Shown one piece after another: positions 1 through 8,177 of a stretch of DNA of 64,000 bases (positions within the stretch are counted from its first letter, which is position 1; every line of letters starts with the position of its first letter). Source of the stretch: Halobellus ruber (GTDB taxonomy: Archaea > Halobacteriota > Halobacteria > Halobacteriales > Haloferacaceae); assembly GCF_014212355.1 (NCBI RefSeq), contig NZ_JACKXD010000004.1, forward strand, positions 124,001 through 188,000. The letters are read 5' to 3'. The notes below the pieces were generated by a model. That model worked only from the letters and a program-made list of their open reading frames with translations, was not told where the DNA came from and made no database searches. Made by a program: the position numbers and the translations under genes.

Positions 1-1
1 C

Positions 2-496
2 GGGCCCGGCGGGACCGTTCCCGTTCCGGATTCGATCATCCGGACCGGTCCCGACAAGGCGCAGCCGACCGCCGAGGACCGCCGGCGAACCATCGAGTCG
101 CTGAAGCGGCAGTTCGTCGGTCGCGTGATGGAACACCGCGGCGAGGAGCTGTCGCTCTCCCGCGAGGAGGTCGCCTACGCGAAGACCTACCTCGGCCCGG
201 AGGCCGCAAGTAACGGCTACGCCGACGGGATCGGGGCCCTCCCGACCGCGATCGACCGCGCGGCCGAGTTGGCCGGAATGGAGAACTACGACGTGGTCCG
301 GAACGAACCGCCGTTCCGCGGCGGGTTCTTCCTCTTTGCGACCGAGGCGAACAACCGGACGACGGTCTACAAGCAGGGGCCGGGGATGGCCGGCCCCGTC
401 CCGGTCACCCAACCGCTGTTCGTCGACGAGATCGCCAACCACGACCCACAACTGGCCAGCTACGATACGGAGGTGCAACACAATGCCAGCGCGTGA
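2..496 (+). CDS. S49 (SppA/protease IV-like) peptidase, C-terminal part
   Basis: The 5' end lies outside the window. The frame is open from base 2 and gives 164 residues. The visible part (SGPDK-like stretch, then a helix-rich tail with LGPEAASNGYADGIG) matches the C-terminal region of signal peptide peptidase A / protease IV serine proteases, in which 'G.A...GL.DEIG' precedes the final helices. Such enzymes cut residual signal peptides in the membrane. The catalytic Ser/Lys are not in the visible part, so activity cannot be judged. The stop overlaps the start of the next gene, so the two are probably co-transcribed. Confidence 0.75.
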   Translation, partial: GPGGTVPVPDSIIRTGPDKAQPTAEDRRRTIESLKRQFVGRVMEHRGEELSLSREEVAYAKTYLGPEAASNGYADGIGALPTAIDRAAELAGMENYDVVRNEPPFRGGFFLFATEANNRTTVYKQGPGMAGPVPVTQPLFVDEIANHDPQLASYDTEVQHNASA

Positions 497-1469
497 CCTC
501 GTCGCCCCCGCGGTCGCGTTCGTGGTGCTCGTTGCCGCCATCGTCGGCGGCGCGGCGGCCGTCCCGTTCGTCACGGGCGGCGATTCCACCGACGTGACCA
601 ACTTGGCGGACCGACAGACGGACATGGACGCGGCGACCGTCGCCGAGGCCGAGTCCCAAGGCGAGATCACGATGGACAGCGACGCCGAGTCGAAGACGGT
701 ACTCGTCGATCGGGCACACGCAAACCGGATCTCCGACGAGAAGCTCTCGACGCTCGTGACCACCCTGGTGGCGAACGGCCACGAGGTCGAGTTCGTCACC
801 CAAGAGCAGGCCCGCGGGACCGCGTGGAACGAGTCGCTCCGCAGTGCCGACGCGCTCGTGATCGCGAACCCCAACCGGCCGTACACGCCCGGCCAACTCG
901 CCGGCGTCCAGGCGTTCGCCGAGGCCGGCGGGCGCGTGGTGATGCTGTCGGACCCGGCGTCGATCCAGCAGTTCGGGATCTTCGGGTTCGGCTTCCAGCG
1001 ACAGTCGAACGACGCTCCCGCGCTCGCCTCGGAGTTCGGACTCTCGGCACAGTCCGGCTACCTGTTCAATATGCACCAGTACCAACAGACGTTCAAGAGC
1101 GTCTACGCCACGCCCGGTACGGGCCCGCTCGCGGCGGGCGTCGACCGGGTCGTCGTGCGTGACGCCGCCGCGGTGTCGGTCGCCGACGGACAGACCGCGC
1201 TGCAGGCCGGCGAACGGACCCGGCTGTCGACCACCCGCCGCGCCGACACCTACGGCGTCGCGGTCCGGTCCGGTAGCGTCGCGATGGTCGGCGACACGGA
1301 CTTCCTGACGCCCGAGAGCGCCTACGTCGCGGACAACGAGGTCTTCATCGGCAACCTCGCTGACTTCCTCGTGAGCGGGGAGAAAACCGAAAACGCCCCC
1401 GCTCCGCCGTCCGAGCGCTCGGCCGGAGGCGGAGCGGCACCGCCCCGCCCGCCGGCTGAACGGGCGTAA
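483..1469 (+). CDS. DUF4350 domain membrane-anchored protein
   Basis: 328 residues. The ATG at 483 was chosen because it overlaps the S49 stop by 14 bp and is followed directly by one hydrophobic segment (about residues 6-28), which fits a membrane anchor or signal. The rest looks like a Rossmann-type DUF4350 domain: a 'TVLVDRAHAN' strand, 'ADALVIANPNRPYT', 'GGRVVMLSDP', and 'GSVAMVGDTDFLTPE' near the C terminus. DUF4350 is related to GATase-like ABC-associated folds, and no reaction is known. The C-terminal 30 residues are Pro/Ala/Gly-rich. The pairing with an S49 peptidase suggests a role at the membrane. Confidence 0.75.
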   Translation: MPARDLVAPAVAFVVLVAAIVGGAAAVPFVTGGDSTDVTNLADRQTDMDAATVAEAESQGEITMDSDAESKTVLVDRAHANRISDEKLSTLVTTLVANGHEVEFVTQEQARGTAWNESLRSADALVIANPNRPYTPGQLAGVQAFAEAGGRVVMLSDPASIQQFGIFGFGFQRQSNDAPALASEFGLSAQSGYLFNMHQYQQTFKSVYATPGTGPLAAGVDRVVVRDAAAVSVADGQTALQAGERTRLSTTRRADTYGVAVRSGSVAMVGDTDFLTPESAYVADNEVFIGNLADFLVSGEKTENAPAPPSERSAGGGAAPPRPPAERA

Positions 1470-1533
1470 GCCCCCGGCGGTCCGTCCACGCTTCGAACGG
1501 ACGATTCTTGCCCGTCGAGCCGGGAGTCGGCGT

Positions 1534-2130
1534 ATGCGACAGTTCCTGGTCGTCGGCCACGACGCCCCGACCACGCCGGAGTTCTCGCTCGACGACATCG
1601 CCGGAGGAGCGGGCCGCCTCGACGTCCTCTGTCGGTGCGTCACGAGCGCCGTCTTCCTCTCGCATTCGGTCCGCGAGGCGGTCCGGATCCACCTCGTGCT
1701 CGGCGACGAGTTCACCGTCCGCGTCGACGGGGCCACCGTCAAGCGGCTCAACCCCGACGAGCGGAGCACCGCGGCGCTGATCCGGACCGCGCTCGAACAC
1801 CGCGAGGAGGCGATCGGACGGATGCCCGCCGAGAGCACGCCCGGCGTCACGATCCGGCGGATGGACTTTGCGGCGACGCTCGAAGCCCTCGAAGCCGACG
1901 CGACCGTCGTCACGCTCCACGAGGACGGCGACCCCGCCGTCGACGTCGACCCCCCAGCGGACCCGCTGTTCGTGCTCTCGGACCACCGGGAGTTCACCGG
2001 CGCCGAGTCGTCGCTGCTGTCGGCGACGGCGGACGAACGCCTCCGGCTCGGCCCCGAGGTCCTGCACGCCGACCACGCGATCACGGTCGCGCACAACTAC
2101 CTCGACACCGATGGGTACACCACGTACTGA
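1534..2130 (+). CDS. trmY: tRNA (pseudouridine(54)-N(1))-methyltransferase TrmY
   Basis: 198 residues, the usual length for the family. TrmY is a SPOUT-class enzyme that uses SAM to methylate N1 of pseudouridine 54 in the tRNA T-loop of archaea that lack m5U54. The N terminus MRQFLVVGHDAPTT is characteristic. The C-terminal half has the trefoil-knot elements 'LFVLSDHREFTGAE' and 'LRLGPEVLHADHAI'. It ends 2 bp before the CHY zinc-finger gene and is probably co-transcribed with it. The tRNA-modifying genes tgtA and arcS lie 7 kb downstream. Confidence 0.93.
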   Translation: MRQFLVVGHDAPTTPEFSLDDIAGGAGRLDVLCRCVTSAVFLSHSVREAVRIHLVLGDEFTVRVDGATVKRLNPDERSTAALIRTALEHREEAIGRMPAESTPGVTIRRMDFAATLEALEADATVVTLHEDGDPAVDVDPPADPLFVLSDHREFTGAESSLLSATADERLRLGPEVLHADHAITVAHNYLDTDGYTTY

Positions 2131-2132
2131 CG

Positions 2133-2513
2133 ATGAACGACGATAGCGGCTATGAACGGCGGACGACCCACGCGCCCGCAACCGACGACCGGTTTCCGGT
2201 GTCCCTCCGCGGCGTCGCGGTCGGTTCCGAGACCCGCTGTGCCCACTGGAACTCCGAGCTCGACGTCGTGGCCCTCCGGTTCGGCTGCTGTGAAGCGTTC
2301 GCCCCGTGTCACGCCTGCCACGCCGAGACCGCCGACCACGACCCCGAGCCGTGGCCGCAGGATCGCTTCGACGACCCCGCGGTGCTGTGCGGCGTCTGCC
2401 GGACGACGCTGTCAGCCCGAACGTACCTCGACGGCACCGACGCCTGTCCGAGGTGTGGGGCCGAGTTCAACCCGGGGTGTCGTCGCCACCGGGATCGGTA
2501 CTTCGAGCCGTGA
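2133..2513 (+). CDS. CHY-type zinc finger protein
   Basis: 126 residues, rich in Cys/His pairs: 'RCAHW', 'CCEAFAPCHACHAE', 'CGVCRTTL', 'CPRCGAEFNPGCRRH'. This order of ligands is the CHY zinc finger, which binds several Zn ions. The family occurs alone in archaea and yeast (Hot13) and fused to RING domains in eukaryotes. The cellular role in archaea is unknown. The start at 2133 is the first ATG after the TrmY stop. The spacing implies a trmY-CHY transcript. Confidence 0.85.
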   Translation: MNDDSGYERRTTHAPATDDRFPVSLRGVAVGSETRCAHWNSELDVVALRFGCCEAFAPCHACHAETADHDPEPWPQDRFDDPAVLCGVCRTTLSARTYLDGTDACPRCGAEFNPGCRRHRDRYFEP

Positions 2514-2570
2514 CCGACTGGGGTGCCGACGTCGGGTACCGGCACACGAGCGCGACGCCCGTTCGGAAGC

Positions 2571-2580
2571 GTTAAAAGAA
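2571..2580 (+). promoter_or_regulatory. TATA-like box for tRNA-Pro
   Basis: GTTAAAAGAA lies about 25-30 bp before the mature 5' end of the tRNA at 2603, the expected spacing for an archaeal TATA box in an otherwise very GC-rich stretch. This is inferred from position and composition only. Confidence 0.5.
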
Positions 2581-2602
2581 CGAACGGCGACGTTTGGGAT
2601 GC

Positions 2603-2675
2603 GGGCCGGTGGGGTAGCTTGGTATCCTTCGGCCTTCGGGTGGCCGTAACCGCAGTTCGAATCTGCGCCGGCCCA
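2603..2675 (+). tRNA. tRNA-Pro (anticodon CGG)
   Basis: 73 nt fold by eye into a full cloverleaf. The acceptor stem is GGGCCGG with CCGGCCC plus discriminator A. The D arm GGG...TCCT has the conserved GG in its loop. The anticodon stem is CGGCC/GGCCG with loop TTCGGGT. The T arm is CGCAG-TTCGAAT-CTGCG. Loop positions 34-36 read CGG, so it decodes CCG (Pro). The 3' CCA is not encoded. Its 3' end is repeated 131 bp downstream. Confidence 0.95.
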
Positions 2676-2779
2676 CTCCTCCCGCATCCACCCTGCCGAG
2701 CACCTCGTGTGCGAGCGACGCGTGAAGCCGGTGTGTGATTCGAGCCAGTCAGTCGTGCGCAGCTATGCGAGCACGTCCG

Positions 2780-2859
2780 ACGCGATTCGACATCTGCGCC
2801 GGCCCGCTCCTCCCGCATCCATCCCGGCGAGCACCTCGTGTGCGAGCAGCGCGTGAGGC
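2780..2859 (+). repeat. Partial second copy of the tRNA-Pro 3' end and its flank
   Basis: Positions 2661-2728 (tRNA T-arm 3' half, acceptor 3' strand and about 50 bp beyond) are repeated at 2792-2859 at a constant offset of 131 bp, with only scattered mismatches. A degenerate T-arm lies just before the second copy. The copy lacks the acceptor 5' strand, D arm and anticodon arm, so it is not a tRNA gene. Direct repeats of a tRNA 3' end are typical of integration sites or their scars, but no integrase lies between or near the repeats. Simple tandem duplication is the alternative. Confidence 0.8.
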
Positions 2860-2896
2860 GAGTGCGCCGGGGACGCGTCGCTCGAATCCGTCCCCC

Positions 2897-3076
2897 CTAC
2901 GAGGAGGATGTCGACTGCCCGTCCTTGCCGTCGTCTTCGTCGTCCAACGTCCCTTTCGCCTTGTCCACGGTGTCTTTCGTCGTCTATTTGGCCTTTCGCT
3001 TCGCTTTCCGTTCCGCCGACCGCTTCTCGCTGCGGAGCGCGCGCTTGATTCCGCTGATAATCGAGTCGATGACCAT
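2897..3076 (-). pseudogene. Small basic/acidic protein gene with an in-frame amber stop
   Basis: Read on the minus strand from the ATG at 3076, 30 codons give a Lys/Arg-rich helix (MVIDSIISGIKRALRSEKRS, then KAKRKAK), followed by TAG at 2986-2984. The same frame continues for 28 codons (TTKDTVDKAKGTLDDEDDGK...) to a second stop at 2897. The basic helix followed by an acidic, Ser-rich tail reads as one small protein broken by a nonsense codon. It is either a recent pseudogene or two very small ORFs. The function is unknown. The rest of 2860-3276 holds no other gene that I can see. Confidence 0.4.
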
Positions 3077-3276
3077 CGTGATGCCTTGACGTCCGTTTCG
3101 GACGCAATTATGCATTATTGATCCTTACATTAATAACGAACGGTCCTGACAGCCAACGAGAACGTGCCGCGAAGCCTCACAGGGGTACAGCGGAAGCCCC
3201 ACTTTAGGCGCGGGAGAAAGCGCGTACACCCCGTCGCCCGCCGCGGGTCGTGGGCGGTCGACCCGCCGCCCCCCAC

Positions 3277-4305
3277 TCATATCGCCACCACATACGCGAC
3301 TGTGTACGCGACTCCGGCGAGCGTGAGCGCCGCGAGTCCGGCGAGGAAGCCGGCGACCGCGGCTCCGACCCGCCCCGCCGTCGCGCCGCCGTCGCGCCGG
3401 AACGAGGCGTAGCCCGCCCATACGCCGACGACCGCGGCCAGCGGGACGACTGTGGCGCCCAGGACGTGAGCGTCGACGATGGTCGGCCGCGGGAGGACCA
3501 CGGCGGCCGGCGCGTACGCGAGTCCGGCCGCGGCACGCCGGTCGAACGCGTCCCGGAGTCGGTCGATGTGACCCATCCGGTCGCCCGCCACCCGCGTGAA
3601 CGCCGCCACCCCCAGCCAGACGGCCAGCAGTTCCACCGCCAGAACGCCGAGGAGGTCGAGGGTCGGATCCGCAGCCAGCGAAACCCGCCCGGCCCACACC
3701 ACGGGCTCGAACGGCGAGAAAAGCGGCGGCGGGGCCGCCAGGAAGACGTCGCCGAACGGATGCGACAGGAAGCCCACGCCGGCGGCGGCCGTCACGCCCA
3801 TCGTCGACAGCCCCACCCGCGCGGCGAGGACCCACCCCGCGGCCGCCACGCAGGCGAGGAAGCCGGCGGCGACGACCGCCGCCGACGGGGAGACGGCGGC
3901 CCGGAACCCCGCGAGCAACAGGGCCGCACCGGCCGCGGCGGCACCGGCGAGCGTGACTGCCGCAGTCGATCCGGACCGACCCCGATCGGCGCCCGGCGAC
4001 CGCCGCCGCCCGACTGCGACCGCCGCGGCGAGCCACAGCGTCGCGACGCCGCCGGTCGGGAGCGTGTGGGTCACCACCCGGTGGGTCGCGTTCGCGACGC
4101 CCCAGAAGGCGTCCCAGCCGAGCGGCGCCCCGCCGGCGACCGCGACGGCATAGGTGCCGACCGCATAGACGACGTCGAGGTCGGGGAGGAGGGCGGCGAC
4201 GGCAGCGACCACCCCGGCGTGGAGCGCCGTCCGGTCGGAACAGCCAACCTGGAGCGCCCCCCACCCGGCGAGCGCGAACGCCAGGAACTCGTGGCCAACG
4301 AACAT
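3277..4305 (-). CDS. Membrane-bound metal-dependent hydrolase (YdjM/DUF457 family)
   Basis: 342 residues with about eight hydrophobic segments. The start at 4305 is preferred over an upstream ATG because the family begins 'MxxGHxxxA', here MFVGHEFLAFALAG. The family's metal-binding signatures are visible: GHE near the N terminus, 'LLPDLDVVY', 'HRVVTHTLPTGG' and 'LSHPFGDVF'. These proteins are predicted inner-membrane hydrolases of unknown substrate. In some bacteria they are LexA-regulated. It is transcribed divergently from the VOC gene, sharing a roughly 110-bp intergenic promoter region. Confidence 0.8.
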   Translation of the reverse strand: MFVGHEFLAFALAGWGALQVGCSDRTALHAGVVAAVAALLPDLDVVYAVGTYAVAVAGGAPLGWDAFWGVANATHRVVTHTLPTGGVATLWLAAAVAVGRRRSPGADRGRSGSTAAVTLAGAAAAGAALLLAGFRAAVSPSAAVVAAGFLACVAAAGWVLAARVGLSTMGVTAAAGVGFLSHPFGDVFLAAPPPLFSPFEPVVWAGRVSLAADPTLDLLGVLAVELLAVWLGVAAFTRVAGDRMGHIDRLRDAFDRRAAAGLAYAPAAVVLPRPTIVDAHVLGATVVPLAAVVGVWAGYASFRRDGGATAGRVGAAVAGFLAGLAALTLAGVAYTVAYVVAI

Positions 4306-4414
4306 CGCTCGTCTCCGGGTTCCCGGCGCGGCGGATAGGTCTTCGGTTGTTCGAGGCCGCGACATCCCGGCGACCACCACCGGGGTTTTGGGAGCTCAAG
4401 CCGAACCGCGTGGT

Positions 4415-4819
4415 ATGGACGCGACCGAGATCGACCACGTGAAGCTCCGGATTCCCGCCGACGGCGTCGACGCGGCGCTTTCGTTCTACCGCGACGCGCT
4501 CGGGTTTTCGATCGACGGGATGGACCGCTACGACTCCGGGGAGAAGCCGTTCTTCTCGGTCCGGCTCGCGCCGGGCGCGGTGATCCACGTCGAACCCGAC
4601 GAGGGGTTCGAGCCGCCGGCGGGGACCGCCTACGACCACGTCGCGGTCCGGATCGATGACACCATCGCGGGGATCGAACGGGACCTGGAGGCCGCAGGCA
4701 TCGGGATCGACCGACGGCTCGACCCTCTCGGCGCGACCGGCGTCGCGCCCGCCGTCTACGTCACCGACCCGTTCGGCTACCGGATCGAACTGAAAGCCGA
4801 ACGGACGGACGCGGAGTGA
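4415..4819 (+). CDS. VOC (glyoxalase/bleomycin-resistance/dioxygenase) family protein
   Basis: 134 residues forming two beta-alpha-beta-beta-beta units. The likely metal ligands are H8 in 'EIDHVKL', the His/Glu of 'VIHVEPD', the His of 'YDHVAVRI' and the terminal Glu of 'DPFGYRIELK'. VOC enzymes use a divalent metal for isomerase, glutathione- or thiol-dependent detoxification, or dioxygenase chemistry. The substrate cannot be told from sequence. It starts at the ATG 4415 with only a short spacer to the divergent hydrolase gene. Confidence 0.85.
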   Translation: MDATEIDHVKLRIPADGVDAALSFYRDALGFSIDGMDRYDSGEKPFFSVRLAPGAVIHVEPDEGFEPPAGTAYDHVAVRIDDTIAGIERDLEAAGIGIDRRLDPLGATGVAPAVYVTDPFGYRIELKAERTDAE

Positions 4820-4910
4820 ACACGGCCCTCGGGGGTGACCGCCGGGGGCGTGCCGCACGGCCCGACACCGAACGGCTTTTTTCACCGCTCGCCGTCCACA
4901 CGGCTATCCG

Positions 4911-6209
4911 ATGGCCGACCTGGTCCCCGATCCCGACGGCGCCGGGCAGCGCGCGGGCGCGCTCGTCGTCGTCGCCGGCGTCGCCCTCCTCGCTACCGCC
5001 CTCCTGGCCGGTGCCGCACTCGCGCCCGACGTCGGCGGCGCCGGCGCCGGCGAGACGCGGGAGACGCTCGTCGGTTCCCACGGCGGCGGCCCGGGGCTCC
5101 ACGAGCGGGGGTCGGTCTACCTGCTCGACGGCCGCGACATTGCGTGGCGCGCCGGCGACACTGACAGCTACTTCGACGTCACGAAACTCGAAAACGGGAG
5201 CGTGATGGCCGGGTTTATGCAGAGCGGCTACGAGGCGTGCGGCCCCTACGAGTCGCCGTGTGCCCACACCGGCTTCCGGGTCATCGACCCCAACGCCGAC
5301 AGCGACGCGCCCCCGGAGATCGTCTACGAGTACTCCTTCCCGGTCCGGACCGAGAAGAACAGCGAGGTCCACGACGTCGAACTGCTTGACTCCGGGGAGT
5401 TTCTCGTGACCGATATGGACCGCGAGCGGATCTTCACCGTCCGCGGCGGGACGGTTACCTGGCAGTGGAACGCCAGCGAGCGCTACGACGCCCCCCCGGA
5501 CCCGACCCGGACCGACTGGCTCCACATCAACGACGTCGACGTGATCGGCGACGATCGGTACCTGGTGTCGGTCCGGAACGCCCACCAGCTCGTGGTCGTC
5601 GAGCGCGGCGAAGGCGTCGTCGAGGTGATCAACGAGGGCGACGGAACCCGCGGGGACCCGACGCTGCTCCGCCAGCAGCACAACCCCCAGTGGCTCGGCA
5701 ACGGCAGTGTGCTCGTCGCCGACAGCCACAACGACCGGATCGTCGAACTCGAACGCACCCCCGACGGCGAGTGGCGGGTCGCCTGGGAGATCTACGCCGC
5801 CGAGGGCGTGAACTTCAACTGGCCGCGGGACGCCGACCGGCTGGAGAACGGCAACACCCTGATCACCGACTCGCTGAACAAACGGCTCGTGGAGGTCAAC
5901 CGGTCGGGGGCGACCGTCTGGAGCTACAACACCCCCGAGGTCCCCTACGAGGCCGAGCGGCTGCCCGAAGGGGAGACCGTCGGCGGGGTCTCGTACGCCG
6001 ACACCGACAGCGGGGACGACGACACGACGACCATCGGCCGGCAGCGGGATATCCCCGTGCTTTCGTTCCTGCTCGTGGTCTTCCAGACGGGGATCCAGAC
6101 CCCCTTCTGGTTCACCGAGTTCCACGTCGCGGTCACGCTGGTGTCTCTCGTCTCGGTCCTCGCAGGCCTGGGGCTGATCGTTCGGGCTCGCGTCCGCGCC
6201 CGCGAGTGA
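4911..6209 (+). CDS. Arylsulfotransferase (ASST)-family beta-propeller protein, membrane-anchored
   Basis: 432 residues. An N-terminal hydrophobic segment (about 18-38) precedes a six-bladed propeller-like domain with repeated '[IV]xELDxxGxxxW' style blades: 'VHDVELLDSGEFLVTDM', 'HINDVDVIGDDRYLVSVRN', 'HNPQWLGNGSVLVADSHND', 'WPRDADRLENGNTLITDSLN'. A C-terminal TM segment (about 395-425) follows. The family is annotated arylsulfotransferase, but the haloarchaeal members are untested, and the repeated 'NGNTLI..S' blades are also typical of NHL/PQQ-like propellers. Most of the protein should lie outside the cell. Sulfotransferase activity should be treated as a family label only. Confidence 0.72.
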   Translation: MADLVPDPDGAGQRAGALVVVAGVALLATALLAGAALAPDVGGAGAGETRETLVGSHGGGPGLHERGSVYLLDGRDIAWRAGDTDSYFDVTKLENGSVMAGFMQSGYEACGPYESPCAHTGFRVIDPNADSDAPPEIVYEYSFPVRTEKNSEVHDVELLDSGEFLVTDMDRERIFTVRGGTVTWQWNASERYDAPPDPTRTDWLHINDVDVIGDDRYLVSVRNAHQLVVVERGEGVVEVINEGDGTRGDPTLLRQQHNPQWLGNGSVLVADSHNDRIVELERTPDGEWRVAWEIYAAEGVNFNWPRDADRLENGNTLITDSLNKRLVEVNRSGATVWSYNTPEVPYEAERLPEGETVGGVSYADTDSGDDDTTTIGRQRDIPVLSFLLVVFQTGIQTPFWFTEFHVAVTLVSLVSVLAGLGLIVRARVRARE

Positions 6210-6277
6210 TCGCTCCCGACCCGGCGTCGACGGAGCCGTCGGGCCACCCTTTTGTCGATCCGGCCGGACTCCGAGGT

Positions 6278-6904
6278 ATGGCCGACACCGACCCGTCCGA
6301 CGGTTCCGGAACGGACGCCGGCGCGGACGACGGTTCCGAGGGCGACGGATCCACCTCCGACGACCTGGCGTGGCGGACGACCGGGAGCGAGGTCGAGTAC
6401 ACCTGCCCGGGGTTTGCGGTCCGCCGCGACGACGTGATCCTCCCGGACGGCACCGAGACCGACTTCCACTCCGTCGAGGACCCACCCGCGGTGGTGATCC
6501 TCCCCTTTACTCCCGACGGCGACGTGGTCGTGATCGAGGAGTGGCGGCAGGCGGTCGGCCGCGTCAACCGCGGGCTACCCGCCGGCACCGCCGACGCCGA
6601 CGACGCCGATCTCGACGCGGTCGCCCGCCGGGAACTCGCCGAGGAGACCGGTCACGAGGCCGACTCGCTCCGATATCTGTGCGCGGTCGAACCCGCGAAC
6701 GGACTGCTGGACAGCGTCCACCACTACTACGTCGCCCGCGGCTGCGAGCCGACCGCCGAGCCCGACCTGGATTTCAACGAGAGCATCCGCGTCGAGGTGA
6801 CCGACTACGACGACCTGCTGGGGGCGGTCCTCGACGGCGCCGTCCGCGACGGCCGGACGATCCTCGGGGTCACCAGGTACGAACTCGCCGACCGGTGGCG
6901 GTAG
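6278..6904 (+). CDS. NUDIX hydrolase (ADP-ribose pyrophosphatase-like)
   Basis: 208 residues. A 29-residue acidic, Gly/Ser-rich N-terminal extension precedes the Nudix fold. The Nudix box is complete: G-T-A-D-A-D-D-A-D-L-D, then 'AVARRELAEETGHEA', with the REx2EE metal-binding helix. 'RQAVGRVNRGLPAGTAD' before the box resembles ADP-ribose pyrophosphatases of the NudF type. It probably hydrolyses nucleoside diphosphate-X compounds in the cytoplasm. The start at the ATG 6278 follows a short AT-containing leader. Confidence 0.87.
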   Translation: MADTDPSDGSGTDAGADDGSEGDGSTSDDLAWRTTGSEVEYTCPGFAVRRDDVILPDGTETDFHSVEDPPAVVILPFTPDGDVVVIEEWRQAVGRVNRGLPAGTADADDADLDAVARRELAEETGHEADSLRYLCAVEPANGLLDSVHHYYVARGCEPTAEPDLDFNESIRVEVTDYDDLLGAVLDGAVRDGRTILGVTRYELADRWR

Positions 6905-6939
6905 GGGTACTGTTTAGGTTGGACCGGTTGGACTGAAGA

Positions 6940-6997
6940 TACCTCGAAAGCCCCCGGCGTCGGGTGGGACTGAAAGGGGCCGGCGCCTTTCGAGGTA
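6940..6997. repeat. Hairpin carrying the GTGGGACTGAAAGGGG motif
   Basis: An inverted repeat, TACCTCGAAAG at 6940-6950 and CTTTCGAGGTA at 6987-6997, encloses the sequence TCGGGTGGGACTGAAAGGGG. A close relative, with GGA for the GAA, recurs at 13554. It sits in the gap between the Nudix and CPBP genes. It could be a small mobile repeat, a terminator or a structured RNA. It is not a CRISPR array, because it is a single unit with no spacers. Confidence 0.55.
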
Positions 6998-7067
6998 ATC
7001 CCAGTTTCACTCGCACATATGCACACTGCCGGGACAGGGAGGGAAGGATTTTGACCCGCGGCGCCGT

Positions 7068-7898
7068 ATGCCGAGTGTGTCCTCCGATCCGACTTCGCTC
7101 GACCGCCCCGACGACGTCGCACCGTCGCGGTCCCCCCGCGCCGTGCTCCGCGCGGTGGCCGTTGCGATCCTGCTCGCGACGGTCGGCATCGTCGTCGGCG
7201 TGGCGCTCGTCGGCGGCGCCGTCCTCGCGCTCACCACCGCCGGGGTGAGAGTCACGCCCGTTCTGGGGCTCGTGCTCTCCCTGGCGCTCGCGACCGGCGT
7301 GGGGTTCGGCGGCGTCGCACTCGCGTACCTCCGGTACCGCGGCTCGGGGCTCGACTACGTCGGCCTCGGGGTGCCCTCGGTCCGCGAGGTCGCGTACGTC
7401 GTCGGCGGCTACGTCGCGTCGTTTGCGCTTCTGATCGCCGCGTCTGTCGTCCTCACCGCCACCGGCACGGAGGCCGCCCCGAACACCGTCGCCGAGGTCG
7501 GGATGCGGAACCCCGAGGTACTCCTCCTCCTGATCCCGGCGTCGTTCCTCCTGATCGGTCCCGGCGAGGAGCTGCTGTACCGCGGCGTGGTCCAGAACCG
7601 GCTGGGGGAGGCGCTGCCGGCGCCGGCGGCGATCGTCCTCGCGAGCCTGATCTTCGCGTCGATCCACTTCTTCTCGCTTGCGGGCGCGCCGCGGGCCCGA
7701 CTCGTCAGCATCTCGGTGCTGGTGCTCCCGACGCTGGTGTTCGGGACGATGTACGAACTCACAGACAACATCGCCGTGCCGGCGCTGATCCACGGCGCGT
7801 ACAACGCGACCCTGTTTTCGCTGCTGTACCTCACGCTCCGGTTCGCGTCGGGCGGGACGAACCAGTTCCCCGAGGCGGCGGCGTTGCTTCCGGCCTAA
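7068..7898 (+). CDS. CPBP family intramembrane metalloprotease (Abi/CAAX protease-like)
   Basis: 276 residues with about seven membrane segments. The catalytic motifs of the family are present in order: 'GPGEELLYRGVVQ' (EExxxR), 'ASLIFASIHFF' (FxxxH) and 'IHGAYNATLF' (HxxxN). Homologues include Rce1-type prenyl proteases and bacteriocin-immunity proteases. The archaeal substrates are unknown. The start at 7068 gives a 25-residue polar N terminus before the first TM. It is followed closely by the convergent HtpX operon. Confidence 0.87.
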   Translation: MPSVSSDPTSLDRPDDVAPSRSPRAVLRAVAVAILLATVGIVVGVALVGGAVLALTTAGVRVTPVLGLVLSLALATGVGFGGVALAYLRYRGSGLDYVGLGVPSVREVAYVVGGYVASFALLIAASVVLTATGTEAAPNTVAEVGMRNPEVLLLLIPASFLLIGPGEELLYRGVVQNRLGEALPAPAAIVLASLIFASIHFFSLAGAPRARLVSISVLVLPTLVFGTMYELTDNIAVPALIHGAYNATLFSLLYLTLRFASGGTNQFPEAAALLPA

Positions 7899-7907
7899 CT
7901 CGGCGGG

Positions 7908-8177
7908 TCAGAGCGCGGCGAAAAGCGTCCACGCGAAGTACGCGCCGCCGACGAGTAACACGACGCCGACGACCTGGACCAGCCTGAGCCAGCGGGTCGG
8001 CACGCCGCCCGCGTCGGCGCCGTCGCCCCCGGTACCGTCCTCGCCGTACCGGCCGTACCGGTCCCGGGGGAGCCGGCCGGCGGTCTGGATCCGGACGATC
8101 GTTCCCGGCGCGGCCAGGCAGACGACGCCGAGCGCGACGCCGAGCACGGCGGCCGCGAGCGTCCGGACGTCGACCAT
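7908..8177 (-). CDS. Small two-TM membrane protein downstream of htpX
   Basis: 89 residues. Two hydrophobic segments (about 5-26 and 68-88) flank a Gly/Asp-rich loop that begins with 'RIQTAGRLPRDRYGRYGED'. The ATG overlaps the htpX stop (ATGA at 8175-8178), so it is translated from the htpX message. I recognise no family. The tight coupling suggests a partner or accessory of the HtpX membrane protease. Confidence 0.6.
   Translation of the reverse strand: MVDVRTLAAAVLGVALGVVCLAAPGTIVRIQTAGRLPRDRYGRYGEDGTGGDGADAGGVPTRWLRLVQVVGVVLLVGGAYFAWTLFAAL

Noticed and set aside
405-2096. Long antisense open frame of over 500 codons opposite DUF4350 and trmY
   Set aside because: Very high GC leaves few stop codons. 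The product is Arg/Ser/Pro-rich without motifs, and both opposite genes are well supported.
2792-2859. Second tRNA gene downstream of tRNA-Pro
   Set aside because: It has only the T-arm half and acceptor 3' strand, with no anticodon or D arm.
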